Source: a virus
DNA length: 64,000 bases
Strand: one strand, 5' to 3'
IMG/VR virus record: IMGVR_UViG_3300033981_002321
Location: 1 to 64,000 of that record
The first letter of the stretch is position 1. Each line of letters begins with the position of its first letter. The position numbers and the translations under genes were made by a program. Below the pieces are notes generated by a model. The model had not been told where the DNA came from. It saw only the letters and a list, made by a program, of their open reading frames with translations, and searched no databases. Positions 1 to 8,177 of the stretch are shown one piece after another.

Positions 1-2
1 TG

Positions 3-596
3 AGTAGTACCGCACTCGCTATGCCAGCTTTTCATCTGCAGGATTTGGGGGTGATCCAATACATGGCTGGCAACCGCACGCAGACGTTGCTGGGCATCTG
101 CAGCAATTGGCAACCCGTTGGCGCCGTTCAGAATGGCGCCGTTCAGAATGGCGCCGTGCAGAATGGCGCCGCGCAGAATGGCGTAGCTCAGATTGGCGCC
201 GCGCAGATTGGCGCCGTTCAGAATGGCGTGGCTCAGATTGGCGCCGCTCAGATTGGCGCCGCGCAGAATGGCGTAGCTCAGATTGGCGCCGCGCAGATTG
301 GCGCCGTTCAGAATGGCGTGGCTCAGATTGGCGCCGCTCAGATTGGCGCCGCGCAGAATGGCGTAGCTCAGATTGGCGCCGCTCAGAATGGCGCCGTTCA
401 GAATGGCGCCGCGCAGATTAGCGCCGCGCAGATTGGCGCCGTTCAGATTAGCGCCGTGCAGATTGGCGCCGTGCAGATTGGCGCCGCGCAGATTGGCGTA
501 GCTCAGATTGGCGCGGACGCCAGCAGGATCGCCGGCAAGCCATAGCGTGTGCAGGCGAAGCGTCTCGCTGATGTTGACTGTTTGGCTGTCAGTCAT
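3..596 (-). CDS. pentapeptide-repeat protein, 3' end cut by window edge
   Basis: Read on the minus strand this is an open frame of 198 codons with no stop before the window edge. After about 25 N-terminal residues it becomes a run of A(N/I)L-x-G pentapeptides ([15 protein letters not shown] and variants), the code of a right-handed quadrilateral beta helix. The frame then leaves the repeat and ends in the window with a non-repetitive segment containing HPQILQM and a TT motif, a tail I have seen on other phage and cyanobacterial pentapeptide proteins. Its start ATG (596) overlaps the stop of the upstream gene as ATGA, so the two are probably coupled. Such proteins can mimic DNA (gyrase inhibitors) or act as scaffolds; nothing here decides between these. 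Confidence 0.85.
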   Translation of the reverse strand, partial: MTDSQTVNISETLRLHTLWLAGDPAGVRANLSYANLRGANLHGANLHGANLNGANLRGANLRGAILNGAILSGANLSYAILRGANLSGANLSHAILNGANLRGANLSYAILRGANLSGANLSHAILNGANLRGANLSYAILRGAILHGAILNGAILNGANGLPIAADAQQRLRAVASHVLDHPQILQMKSWHSECGTT

Positions 597-820
597 GGAC
601 GTGTCTCTGTGGTGAGTGGGTCCTGAGATTCGTTCCAGAGATTGACACCTGGCTGGTCCACCGCGCCGTTGTTGCGGATGTCGGCCCAGCTCCAGGATTC
701 GGCGCCATCGACGTGCAGCTGAAACTGGATCTCGCCGGTTGGTAGCTCAGGATGCTCGGTGTCGCGCAGGATGCGCTGAACAGCGTCAGCGATTTCGCGT
801 TTTTGGCGGACTGAAAACAT
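593..820 (-). CDS. small conserved phage protein
   Basis: 75 residues starting [15 protein letters not shown]. The start is fixed by ATG at 820 with an ACGGAG Shine-Dalgarno eight bases upstream; the frame is open further upstream but that part overlaps a different reading frame that looks real. The N-terminal half is a basic amphipathic helix and the rest is polar with [13 protein letters not shown] recognise similar sequences from other phages but know no function. The stop overlaps the start of the pentapeptide gene (ATGA). Confidence 0.75.
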   Translation of the reverse strand: MFSVRQKREIADAVQRILRDTEHPELPTGEIQFQLHVDGAESWSWADIRNNGAVDQPGVNLWNESQDPLTTETRP

Positions 821-848
821 GGTGTCTCCGTAATGATGTGGTGAGTGA

Positions 849-1003
849 TCAAGCGGCCAACAACCGCCGAACCGTGGTGCGCGAACACCCCAGTCGATCA
901 GCGATGCGCTGCTGTGTCCAGCCGTTGCGGCGCCACCGCCGCGCCCTGCATAGAGAGGATGCGGCAGACTATTGATGGCTTCCATGTCCAGTAAATCAGC
1001 CAC
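849..1003 (-). pseudogene. helix-turn-helix protein interrupted by a frameshift
   Basis: From GTG 1003 (or ATG 985) one frame reads MEAINSLPHPLYAGR. From about 935 the -1 frame continues with RRWRRNGWTQQRIADRLG and CSRTTVRRLLAA, then stops at 849. That is a clear helix-turn-helix, yet it has no start codon of its own because a TAG stops its frame just upstream. Joining the two frames in the GGGCGCGGCGG stretch gives a sensible protein of about 50 residues. It is either a one-base indel (mutation or assembly error) or a frameshifted gene; I see no slippery heptamer. It overlaps the stop of the upstream gene at 996. Confidence 0.55.
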
Positions 1004-1211
1004 GGTCGTAGTCTTCCTGCTTAATAGGCAAAGTCAGATAACGCAGAAAAGGAATTGATCCAGCCCAAGCAGAATCAAAATCCCTCAACACTTTGTTTGT
1101 AATCCAGTGATTTCCGCCCCATCCATCACAACCAGTTCCGCCGGTATTCCCCCAGAACCATCGCCCAAGGAAGCCACCTTCACTGGTTATGCGGAAGAAG
1201 TGATTGCTCAT
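996..1211 (-). CDS. small hypothetical protein
   Basis: 71 residues starting MSNHFFRITSEGG. The open frame extends to 1268, but the promoter and operator at 1235-1263 lie inside that extension, so the start at ATG 1211 is preferred; it leaves a leader of about 17 bases. The protein is rich in Gly, Trp and Asn (GRWFWGN, GGNHW) with no family I know. Confidence 0.5.
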   Translation of the reverse strand: MSNHFFRITSEGGFLGRWFWGNTGGTGCDGWGGNHWITNKVLRDFDSAWAGSIPFLRYLTLPIKQEDYDRG

Positions 1212-1234
1212 GCCGCCCCCTGAAGTACCTGCCA

Positions 1235-1263
1235 ACTGTAGCACCGTTGGGCCCAAGCGGCAA
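1235..1263 (-). promoter_or_regulatory. leftward promoter with operator palindrome
   Basis: On the minus strand TTGCCG, 17 bases, TACAGT. The spacer holds GGGCCCAACGGTGC, an imperfect copy of the GGCACC-type palindrome also found in six other promoters of this window. It would drive the genes from 1211 to the window edge, including the pentapeptide protein. Confidence 0.6.
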
Positions 1264-1312
1264 GACACAGAACAGGGAGAGTATGGAGATGGGGCGAGGA
1301 GTAACAGCTCGG

Positions 1313-2218
1313 TTAAACCAATAGACCAGCAATAAAACTTCTGTCAGCCTCCAGACTTTGCTGATTTCTCAGCACGGTGCCCTTAAAACCATCCATGAGC
1401 CAAATATTATGCCCTTTGTCCCATACCTCTTTCAGCCCAGAAACATTAGAAAGTAATGGCCAGGAGTGATCTGTGTCAAAAATAATGGGTTTGCCAACTT
1501 TGTCGAATTGCCCATTCCTTAAAGCAGTGAACGTGGGACCATACCAGTCAGCCCCGGTTGTTTTCATCCAAACCAGTTCGTTCCGCCCCTTTGTGGCCCT
1601 GATACCACTGGCATAAGAAACCCCAATAGGTTTATCGGACCACTTCTTGACCCACTTGACAACCGCAGGCTGAAACCATTTCACGGAGTCAGCGGGCAGC
1701 TCATTGCCTACCTCGTAAATCACGTTGCCATAGCTTTCAAGTGTTTTTACCACTTGCTTTACGTGTGCTCGCTGATATTGGTTCCACTTTCCCTTGGTAT
1801 GCACTTGATCGTAAGACTTGGGCCCCATACCATTAAATGGATGCCTTTCCCACGCCCCCTCAAATATCCTTTCAATCGAGTTCTCGAACAAGGTAACACC
1901 TACTATAATATCTTTCTTTTTTGCTTTCTCGACGAACGCTTCAAGATTTCTGTAAAACGATCTGTTCGACAGGCCATTTTTTTTCCATGGCCCATCTTGT
2001 ATTTTTGCGACACCAGGAGTATTGCTGCCCCACTGCGACTGAGAGAAAATTGCCCCACCCGTTTCTACGGTCCAGGCTCTTGTAAAGTTACCCGTGATCC
2101 TGTCAATTCCTATTTTTTCGCCCCCGATCCTCTGAATCGTGTTCCAGGTGTGATTACCTGCAAGCCTGATTCTCTTACCATTTTTGTAAAAATTTTTGCC
2201 CTTAATGGTGATAGTCAC
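1313..2218 (-). CDS. glycoside hydrolase-like TIM-barrel protein (GH5-like)
   Basis: 301 residues from a GTG start. The N-terminus (residues 5-22) has the KNGKRIRLAGNH pattern that opens many secreted glycoside hydrolases. Residues 164-175 read GNVIYEVGNELP, the strand-4 Asn-Glu pair (N172, E173) that carries the acid/base glutamate in clan GH-A. IIVGVTLFEN near 104 and the DTDH segment near 250 fit barrel strands. No signal peptide is visible. In a phage it may degrade host surface polysaccharide as part of the virion or during lysis. The strand-7 nucleophile is not obvious to me, so catalysis is likely but not certain. It has its own promoter. Confidence 0.7.
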   Translation of the reverse strand: MTITIKGKNFYKNGKRIRLAGNHTWNTIQRIGGEKIGIDRITGNFTRAWTVETGGAIFSQSQWGSNTPGVAKIQDGPWKKNGLSNRSFYRNLEAFVEKAKKKDIIVGVTLFENSIERIFEGAWERHPFNGMGPKSYDQVHTKGKWNQYQRAHVKQVVKTLESYGNVIYEVGNELPADSVKWFQPAVVKWVKKWSDKPIGVSYASGIRATKGRNELVWMKTTGADWYGPTFTALRNGQFDKVGKPIIFDTDHSWPLLSNVSGLKEVWDKGHNIWLMDGFKGTVLRNQQSLEADRSFIAGLLV

Positions 2219-2248
2219 GGTGGCATGGATGTAGACAGTTTCACAAGT

Positions 2249-2276
2249 ATTGTATCTTGACTTGTCGAGTTGACAA
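2249..2276 (-). promoter_or_regulatory. leftward promoter of the glycoside hydrolase gene
   Basis: Minus-strand TTGTCA, 16 bases, TACAAT, about 25 bases before the GTG start at 2218. The region contains a perfect inverted repeat, CTTGTC-N5-GACAAG, overlapping the -35 element, different from the GGCACC palindrome used elsewhere and possibly a separate operator. Confidence 0.55.
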
Positions 2277-2290
2277 GCTGCATTAAATAC

Positions 2291-2614
2291 TCAGTCTTGC
2301 ATCCTCAGGAAGCGAATTTGTTTCGCGACTGCCAGATTCCCCTCTCTCTTGAATTTGTAAACACACTCCCCCTCAGCAGCAAGAAGCTCAAAGAATCTTC
2401 CACTAAAACGCATACCATGAATTAAATAAGTGTCAGTTAGTATGTCGTAATGATTTTGCCTTGTTAGCGCCCAGCCAAGCATTTGAACTGGAAACAAAAT
2501 AAATCTAATACATCGAGCCCACCAGGGAAGAATCATCCCCTCTGGCAAAGAAAAGAAATCACAGATTTGATGAAAGGCTTTTACTCTGAACCTGAAGAAA
2601 AAATCTTTTTTCAT
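2291..2614 (-). CDS. small protein with a probable membrane segment
   Basis: 107 residues starting MKKDFFFRFRVK. A hydrophobic, aromatic stretch at about residues 29-50 (LPWWARCIRFILFPVQMLGW) could be a membrane helix with positive flanks. The C-terminus is basic. Its start overlaps the stop of the upstream gene (2611-2614). Function unknown. Confidence 0.6.
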   Translation of the reverse strand: MKKDFFFRFRVKAFHQICDFFSLPEGMILPWWARCIRFILFPVQMLGWALTRQNHYDILTDTYLIHGMRFSGRFFELLAAEGECVYKFKREGNLAVAKQIRFLRMQD

Positions 2615-2829
2615 TTGAAATTACTAGAGTCTGAGTAACCATCAAAAAGCACAGGCGGTTTTTCAGCCAAAAGCGTGGCACATTGATTTTGCAAAAGCCT
2701 AATCTCATGCAAAAGAACGTGGACTGTTGCAAGCTGGTCAAGACCAGCTCGAACACAACGATTGGCAAGGGGCGAGGTTGAGTAAAACTCTCCAGCGTCT
2801 TCTGCTGTAAAACGAGGTGAATTTTTCAT
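2611..2829 (-). CDS. small hypothetical protein
   Basis: 72 residues, MKNSPRFTAEDAGEFYSTSP. The middle is likely helical (LDQLATVHVLLHEIRLLQ). It overlaps both neighbours by four bases, which supports it as part of a translationally coupled operon. No family recognised. Confidence 0.6.
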   Translation of the reverse strand: MKNSPRFTAEDAGEFYSTSPLANRCVRAGLDQLATVHVLLHEIRLLQNQCATLLAEKPPVLFDGYSDSSNFK

Positions 2830-3059
2830 CTGTCGAATAAAGCTGATTTAATAACTGACAGACACTCGGGACAGGGAACCAATCGACCTTGGTCCTCTGT
2901 CGAGTAAGCAGCGTGATCTATGTCTTGAAAGCACCAATCGAAGCTGGATAGCCTTTGCCCACACCAGGAGGTTTTCTGCCTATCGGCGTGCGTGTGCTGA
3001 ATGCACTTGATGTACTCAGGCCTGTTATTCATGGCTTTGAAAGCGCTTGATGTCTTCAA
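2826..3059 (-). CDS. Cys/His-rich small phage protein
   Basis: 77 residues. Cys and His are spaced as CIQHTHAD, WCG, WCFQDIDH and LVPCPEC, which could bind zinc. The pattern TSWCGQRLSSFDWCFQDIDHA is one I recognise from other phages, always uncharacterised. The first 35 bases overlap the end of the next upstream gene in another frame. Confidence 0.65.
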   Translation of the reverse strand: MKTSSAFKAMNNRPEYIKCIQHTHADRQKTSWCGQRLSSFDWCFQDIDHAAYSTEDQGRLVPCPECLSVIKSALFDR

Positions 3060-3378
3060 TGGCTGTGAACTCGGTTTGACTCATCCGCCCCTGCAGCATG
3101 TCGGATGCCAAGTAAACCATTTCGTTCCACTCACAAAAACGTTTATCGATGTTATTTTCTTTCATCCAGTGCGTAAAAGCCCAGACGTGACCGAAATAGG
3201 GCTTTCCCTCGCCTGAGGACATCTCTATCTCATCAAGAGTTGGTTTGTATTTTTCGATGAATTGTTTTGACAGTAGCTCTCGCCTTGCCCTCCGCAGTTC
3301 GTCAGCCACAATCTGATAGCCATTGATCTGATTGATAGCAGACTTGATCTCGGCGTCAATCCTTTCAAGTTCACTCAT
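3025..3378 (-). CDS. helical hypothetical protein
   Basis: 117 residues from ATG 3378 (MSELERIDAEIKSAI). The longer open frame to 3456 runs into the upstream gene, so the later start is chosen; it forms a TAATG junction with that gene's stop. Residues 1-45 look like an amphipathic helix or coiled coil; the second half holds FGHVWAFTHWMKENNIDKRF. The end overlaps the following gene by 35 bases. Confidence 0.6.
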   Translation of the reverse strand: MSELERIDAEIKSAINQINGYQIVADELRRARRELLSKQFIEKYKPTLDEIEMSSGEGKPYFGHVWAFTHWMKENNIDKRFCEWNEMVYLASDMLQGRMSQTEFTAIEDIKRFQSHE

Positions 3379-3623
3379 TACTTCGCCCAGGCGAATGGAA
3401 TATCGTCCTTGGGTGTATTTTGAGAATCCTCCTCCTGAGTTGGAAGATCCTGCCATTCCGCACCGCGTTCACCGTATCCTTCCGTCCACGTAAAAAGCCC
3501 CTGCAATACATATTCACTCTCGCCCCCTTCGTATTTTCTGTGAATTAGGCGATAGGCGGAAGGAACATTTGATCCGATACGTGGCTGGGCCAAGGTAGCA
3601 AAAATAAATTGCGGTTCGCTCAT
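3378..3623 (-). CDS. small beta-rich phage protein
   Basis: 81 residues. The segment YVLQGLFTWTEGYGERGAEW followed by DLP is a signature I have seen in several phage early regions (aromatic beta strands ending GAEW-DLP). No function known. It overlaps the genes on both sides. Confidence 0.65.
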   Translation of the reverse strand: MSEPQFIFATLAQPRIGSNVPSAYRLIHRKYEGGESEYVLQGLFTWTEGYGERGAEWQDLPTQEEDSQNTPKDDIPFAWAK

Positions 3624-3790
3624 TTTACTGCCTCCACGCAGTAAGCGCCATTGCTCCAGGCAATAGCAGAAATTCGCTTGACATGGATCTCTGCATCTTC
3701 GCCAGGCCTTGGTGGCATACTAGATCCCTCGTTGTGCCACCATTCTTCAAACAATTCCATAACTTCTTTTTGTGTTTTCAATGGTTTCAT
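3620..3790 (-). CDS. small hypothetical protein
   Basis: 56 residues starting MKPLKTQKEVMELFEEWW. ATG 3790 is chosen because the upstream gene ends there as ATGA and a GGGAG sits ten bases before it. N-terminal helix, then a basic beta-like end (IHVKRISAIAWSNGAYCVEA). Confidence 0.6.
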   Translation of the reverse strand: MKPLKTQKEVMELFEEWWHNEGSSMPPRPGEDAEIHVKRISAIAWSNGAYCVEAVK

Positions 3791-3906
3791 TTGTGCATGA
3801 CTCCCGTAAGAAAGGCCGCTAGCAGAAATCCAGTAACAAAGCCCAGCATCATTCCAGTTGCAGTGGTTTGAACTGATTGACAAACAGCAAATGCCTGAGT
3901 GATCAT
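3787..3906 (-). CDS. 39-residue single-pass membrane protein
   Basis: Reads MITQAFAVCQSVQTTATG and then a hydrophobic helix, MMLGFVTGFLLAAFLTGV, ending MHK. It overlaps the upstream stop (ATGA at 3903-3906) and the downstream start (ATGA at 3787-3790), exactly filling the space between two genes, which argues that it is real. A small inner-membrane peptide; holin-like or regulatory roles are possible but not shown. Confidence 0.65.
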   Translation of the reverse strand: MITQAFAVCQSVQTTATGMMLGFVTGFLLAAFLTGVMHK

Positions 3907-4226
3907 CTCTTTGCCTCGTGAAACATTTCCATCAAATGTAAAAGATTTCTTTTTTGGATCTCGGTGAGGATACTTTCGTAAATGGGATAAACATCAGAGA
4001 CATCTGATTCCTGCAACGCCAGCCAGTCCTGATCAGCAAGCCAGTCAGCGATTTCACCAATAAAGCCAGGGGGCGGAGAAGTATCAAGAAGATCCCTGTG
4101 CTTTTTCCTGAGAAAAGCTTCAACGTTGAGAAGATGAAAGTCGCCCATTCTTGAGATTGGAATCGATCGCCCATCTTTGGTTTTCCAGACGGGTTCTTCG
4201 ATTGCGGTTTTTGTTAAGCTTTCCAT
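3903..4226 (-). CDS. hypothetical protein
   Basis: 107 residues starting MESLTKTAIEEPVWKTKDGR. An upstream TTG at 4250 is also in frame, but ATG 4226 is preferred. Mixed helix, with LLNVEAFLRKKHRDLL and an acidic middle. No domain recognised. Confidence 0.55.
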   Translation of the reverse strand: MESLTKTAIEEPVWKTKDGRSIPISRMGDFHLLNVEAFLRKKHRDLLDTSPPPGFIGEIADWLADQDWLALQESDVSDVYPIYESILTEIQKRNLLHLMEMFHEAKR

Positions 4227-4273
4227 GTGATGGCATAAAACGAAAATCAAAGTCGATCAGAGTGCATTTCACG

Positions 4274-4549
4274 TCAGCGATACTGCAGAAACTCGGGCTC
4301 AATCATTCCATCTCGCTGATTGATATACTGCCACGCCTCATTCCACGTAGAGCAGGGGCGAACGCAGGACTGCCACCATTTACGTGCCAGAGAACGACGC
4401 CCTGAACGAAGCATCTTGCTCCAGTCAAGCTGCAAAAAACGCAGGCGATTGATCAGTGAATCAATTGGGGACGTGGAAGACGTGATGATTTTTGTTCTGC
4501 GAATGTTGGTGGCTCCGGTGTACGTTTTGCCAGAAGGAAGAACCGTCAT
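4274..4549 (-). CDS. basic hypothetical protein
   Basis: 91 residues. Begins MTVLPSGKTYTGATNIRRTK and continues with a basic, Trp-rich centre (GRRSLARKWWQSC). About 50 bases separate it from the next gene, with no visible signal. Nucleic-acid binding is conceivable from the charge only. Confidence 0.5.
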   Translation of the reverse strand: MTVLPSGKTYTGATNIRRTKIITSSTSPIDSLINRLRFLQLDWSKMLRSGRRSLARKWWQSCVRPCSTWNEAWQYINQRDGMIEPEFLQYR

Positions 4550-4605
4550 AAAAGAAGGGCGATGAAACGATGTGCCGGATAGGCTCCGGCGGGCCGTGAA
4601 ACAGA

Positions 4606-5019
4606 TCAGACAGCCTCAAGAGCGGCCAGTTGCAGCTTCAGCTGATCAAGCGAAGCCGACTGCAAACCTTCTTGCTCCTTGGCTTCAATCGCCTCCATGA
4701 TCTTCTGCCGCTTGGTGGCACGCTCAGCAGCGTCAGAGGCCTTCTGGGCTTCCTCCTGGCGCACGGCGATCACGGTCTTCAGCAGCTCCAGTATGGCCCT
4801 CAGCGTGTCCCTCCGGGGGTTCCTGGAGGTCTCCACGAAGCTCTCCTCCTCCAGGGACTTCAGCTCGCGGTTCACTTCGATGGCGATGTTGTTGACACTA
4901 AAACCGCTGCGAGAAGTGAGAGGAATGTCCCAAAGCTGTTCAATGGTCAGTTCGCCTCGCTCAGAGGGGAAGCGAAACTTTTTGCGAGAGGCGAGAAGAA
5001 ACAGATTGACTTCGGACAT
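4606..5019 (-). CDS. conserved phage protein with C-terminal coiled coil
   Basis: 137 residues. The N-terminus MSEVNLFLLASRKKFRFPS then GELTIEQLWDIPL is a pattern I recognise from unrelated phages, always without function. The second half (from about residue 70) is charged and helical with heptad-like AEERATKRQ character and would form a coiled coil. It lies directly downstream of the YfaP-domain gene, as in the phages I recall. Confidence 0.7.
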   Translation of the reverse strand: MSEVNLFLLASRKKFRFPSERGELTIEQLWDIPLTSRSGFSVNNIAIEVNRELKSLEEESFVETSRNPRRDTLRAILELLKTVIAVRQEEAQKASDAAERATKRQKIMEAIEAKEQEGLQSASLDQLKLQLAALEAV

Positions 5020-5054
5020 GGTGCGTAAAAGTGATGTGTGTTTGAGAATGATGG

Positions 5055-7076
5055 TCAGAACTTGATTGTAAACGGTCGCCCATCCGCAATCACGTTCACG
5101 GAGTCAGAACGAGTAGAAGAAAAGCCAACACCAGAGAGTTGATTGTTACTCGGCTGGCACTTGGTTTTGTTGCCAAGCACCTCGAACACTCTGCGATGCC
5201 GCTCAAGTGAACTCATTAGAAATTCATTGAAAATCCCCCTTGCAGGCTCTGGATTAAGGCACTTGTCGAGAATGAAGAAGTAGTGCCGGTTGCCCGTCTT
5301 GCTTGAATTCTCCCAGTGATTGGGGGAGAGCATCAGGACATTGACCTTCGTTGGCGTGTTAGTTTTCACGCCCCACTTCTCCCGTGCAATTGCTGCACTT
5401 CCACTAAGTTTACCATGGGTCTTGATTTCTGCAAGCTCCCCGTCCTCAACGATAAGTGTCAGGCAGTGAACCCCAGGATGCCCCTGACCAGGCATGGGCG
5501 AGGCGTCGCAAGAGAATTCATGGATGCTGCCAGCAAATTCAACCTGAAGCTGAAAACCTGGATCAGCGGTTTCACGGCGACAGAAGTTGTTGACGTAAAT
5601 CTTGTATTCGCCATCAGTAATCTGAATCCAGCTCAGATTTTCGACAGGTTCCCGTGAACGACCAAAGCCAGCGTTCATGTCAACATCAAGAATACCTCTT
5701 GTAGCGCCGTAGTAAATATGGGTTCCGCGAGGATCAATGCAATGAATGTCAAGATCGTCGTAGTTGAACCACGCTAGGGAGCAGCGAAACAGTGCATTGA
5801 TGTTGCCACCAGCAGTTTTCACGCGCTCTTTAATCGAGTCAGCGACATCACCGTCATAAGACCAACCAAAAGCGTTGTCCCACTTAAACAGTGAGGGCGA
5901 GTCAGGAATAGCCGGGGCAGTAATACTTGCAAAGTTATTTAGGTGACGGTTTTCAAGAACTAGCTCGATGCGCTTGCTACGCATTGCGATGAACTGCTCA
6001 ATCCCAATCTCCTCGCCCTTGCGTGTAGAAGCGGTGGGACGCACCTCTTCCATCAAGAGATCGGTCAGGCCGCCCTTTGCCTTGCCCCGCACATCGTTGT
6101 CGATGAAGATAATGTCATTGACACTGATGTCTTCAATCGAAGCGAAGCGACGGCTGATTGAATCCTCCAGGTCAAGGCGCTTGAGTGTTGCAACAGCATC
6201 TTCGATCATGCGGGGCGTGATCAAAGCTTTGGGGCGCTTGTAGTTTGCTGGGGCAACCTTACTTTCAAAGCTTTTGATAGCTTTCTCTTGTTCCACCCCC
6301 TCAGAAAGGTCAACAGCAAGTGTGCCGATCACCGTGTTCTTGAAGCGAGCAGCGGGGTTGCCAACATGCTCCCAGGCGTAAAGCTCTTTGTTTTCCGCCC
6401 TTTCGTGACCTCGCTTAAGGGAACGGAACTCGGCGACGGACTTGCGATGCTCTTCGCCCCGATAGATTTGGTTGTCATCGATCAGAGTGATAATCTCATC
6501 GAGATCAGAAGACTTGATGATTTCAAGCCCCCGCTTAAATACATCGTAAACCGAGTTGATCTTGCCAATATCCTCGCCCGGCGAACGAGAGATGCAGCGA
6601 CTGGGAGTATTGCCGTAGAAGTGATACCAAGTAATCGCAGCATGAGAATCAAAGTTTTTCTCGTGCCCGAAGTTTATTTCTTTGGTACGGAAAACAGAAA
6701 GAATAGGGCTGCTTCGCACAATGCGATCCACCTCCTCTGCAACAGTGGCGTAGGTGTCGGAGATACCAGTCAGCCCCTGCCAGACCGTGTAGATCTGACC
6801 GTCCTTGATTGCGATGATCGCCCCTAGATTGCGAATGAACTGCTTGCAACACTGGCAGTCGTGTTCACTGCGCTCGCGAAAGATAGGGTTAGTGCCCTCG
6901 GGGAAAGCGTTCAGATAGTAATCAAAGATTTCGGGGCAATCAACTTTATAGAACTCGGCAAAGCTGCCCTTGAGTTGTTGGAGCCGCTGGTTGACGGCAA
7001 TGGCAAACTCTCGGAAGCCACCAGCAACGGGCATGGCGGAAACAGAAGACGTGGGGCGGTCGATGGAGACTGTCAT
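5055..7076 (-). CDS. large phage protein with YfaP/DUF2135-like C-terminal domain
   Basis: 673 residues, the largest gene of the left arm. Residues about 20-300 have no family I know but include HDCQCC (72-77), a possible metal site. From about 425 it shows FRCSLAWFNYDDLDIH, DPRGTHIYY, GILDVDMNAG, PVENLSW and GEYKIYVNNF (residues 430-498), which matches the YfaP/DUF2135 beta-sandwich pattern with its conserved D-L-D-x-H and L-D-V-D motifs. The remainder contains KHWENSS-like and RHYFFILD segments. The domain often occurs next to von Willebrand-type modules in cell-surface contexts; here an intracellular early or middle role seems more likely because the neighbours are small early-type genes. 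No signal peptide. Confidence 0.75.
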   Translation of the reverse strand: MTVSIDRPTSSVSAMPVAGGFREFAIAVNQRLQQLKGSFAEFYKVDCPEIFDYYLNAFPEGTNPIFRERSEHDCQCCKQFIRNLGAIIAIKDGQIYTVWQGLTGISDTYATVAEEVDRIVRSSPILSVFRTKEINFGHEKNFDSHAAITWYHFYGNTPSRCISRSPGEDIGKINSVYDVFKRGLEIIKSSDLDEIITLIDDNQIYRGEEHRKSVAEFRSLKRGHERAENKELYAWEHVGNPAARFKNTVIGTLAVDLSEGVEQEKAIKSFESKVAPANYKRPKALITPRMIEDAVATLKRLDLEDSISRRFASIEDISVNDIIFIDNDVRGKAKGGLTDLLMEEVRPTASTRKGEEIGIEQFIAMRSKRIELVLENRHLNNFASITAPAIPDSPSLFKWDNAFGWSYDGDVADSIKERVKTAGGNINALFRCSLAWFNYDDLDIHCIDPRGTHIYYGATRGILDVDMNAGFGRSREPVENLSWIQITDGEYKIYVNNFCRRETADPGFQLQVEFAGSIHEFSCDASPMPGQGHPGVHCLTLIVEDGELAEIKTHGKLSGSAAIAREKWGVKTNTPTKVNVLMLSPNHWENSSKTGNRHYFFILDKCLNPEPARGIFNEFLMSSLERHRRVFEVLGNKTKCQPSNNQLSGVGFSSTRSDSVNVIADGRPFTIKF

Positions 7077-7112
7077 TTGATTGGTTGATTCGTGTGACTG
7101 GTTTGAATGGAA

Positions 7113-8126
7113 TTAAGCGAATGACCAGTCGATGAAAACAGCATCGTGAATGCTTTCATCAACAATTGCAGTAGCGATTGACACGGGCGTAGGGGATGGA
7201 ATCTTTTCAATGAAAGAAGCTATCTCGGAAATCAGCTGATTTCTCTTCTCTTGACGAGCACGAGCATCGGCTTCCTCTTTCTCAATTCGCTCCCACTCAA
7301 GCCGAGCTTGCTCCTCCTCGCGAGCTTTCTCTTCTTGTTCTTTCTGCTGTAAAAGCAACTTAGCTTTTTCCGCCTCCTCTTCGGCCATTTGCTGTGCAAT
7401 CAGGGCAGCCTGAGTGCGCTCTCGCTCTTTTGCCGCAAGTTCCTCAGCTTCAAGGCGTCGCCGAGCCGCTTCGACTTCACGAGCTTTGCGATCAGCCTCA
7501 ATAGCCTCTTGCTTGATTCGCTCAAGCCGATCCGCTTCGTCACGAGCAGCTTTTTCAGCGCGAAGCTTTTCAAGCTCAGCTTGTTGCTCTTCTTGAATCA
7601 GCAGCATGTCAAAAGCCGCTTGCAGCTTCTCCAGGGCCTCCTGCTTACGATTGGTGCCAGCAGTGGAGAACTCCTCCAGACTGGAGGTATCAATGGCCTC
7701 CAGTTCTTTGATTCGAGCCTGCGCCTCCTGAGAAGTGGAGACGCCCTCGGCAAGAGTTGCAATCCTGCCAAGCACGGCCTTGTGGATGCTGATGCGAGCT
7801 TCTTCTTCTGCCTCCAGGGCTTTAATCTCCTGCTCGTGAGGCTCAATCAGTCCTTGAACAGAAGCTTCAAGCAGTTTGGCTGTTTCGTCTACAGCCTTGC
7901 CTCGTTGAATGTGAACTGCCTTGGCGTCTTTGCGAGCACGTTCAATGTCGCCCTTGAGCTTACGCAGGCTGGCAACCCAGCTACGAGCTTCTTTGTTTTG
8001 CTTTTTGTCTCGGTAGTCAAAGATTTTTTCTTGAGACTCTTCTGTTGCGATAGCGATGTTTGCAGCAATAGCGTCCCATTTGCTTAAAGCTGTTACTTCT
8101 GTATCTGCTAATACAATTTGACTCAT
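7113..8126 (-). CDS. long coiled-coil protein
   Basis: 337 residues from ATG 8126; an in-frame codon at 8156 would overlap the promoter region, so it is not used. Residues 1-130 are helical, then about 150-290 is one long charged coiled coil (QQAELEKLRAEKAARDEADR and many EEEA runs). It resembles phage DUF1351-type or SMC-like rod proteins, but I cannot assign one. It is the first gene after the operator-bearing promoter at 8178-8206, so probably the first gene of a leftward operon that includes the YfaP-domain protein. Confidence 0.7.
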   Translation of the reverse strand: MSQIVLADTEVTALSKWDAIAANIAIATEESQEKIFDYRDKKQNKEARSWVASLRKLKGDIERARKDAKAVHIQRGKAVDETAKLLEASVQGLIEPHEQEIKALEAEEEARISIHKAVLGRIATLAEGVSTSQEAQARIKELEAIDTSSLEEFSTAGTNRKQEALEKLQAAFDMLLIQEEQQAELEKLRAEKAARDEADRLERIKQEAIEADRKAREVEAARRRLEAEELAAKERERTQAALIAQQMAEEEAEKAKLLLQQKEQEEKAREEEQARLEWERIEKEEADARARQEKRNQLISEIASFIEKIPSPTPVSIATAIVDESIHDAVFIDWSFA

Positions 8127-8177
8127 TGAGGGGTGTCTGCGAAGGAAGGGGGCCACTGGTGGCCTGACCTGTCTGCG

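Noticed and set aside
120-510. Direct repeats as a CRISPR array
   Set aside because: The unit is a 15-base coding repeat without unique spacers.
21-545. Plus-strand protein of repeated [10 protein letters not shown] units
   Set aside because: Shadow of the minus-strand pentapeptide gene; the minus frame has the functional A(N/L)LxG code, a start coupled to the upstream gene, and a non-repetitive C-terminal part.
7389-8087. Plus-strand open frame of 232 codons
   Set aside because: Antisense of the coiled-coil gene; composition (Leu/Phe/Ser-rich) is what the complement of Glu/Ala/Lys codons gives.
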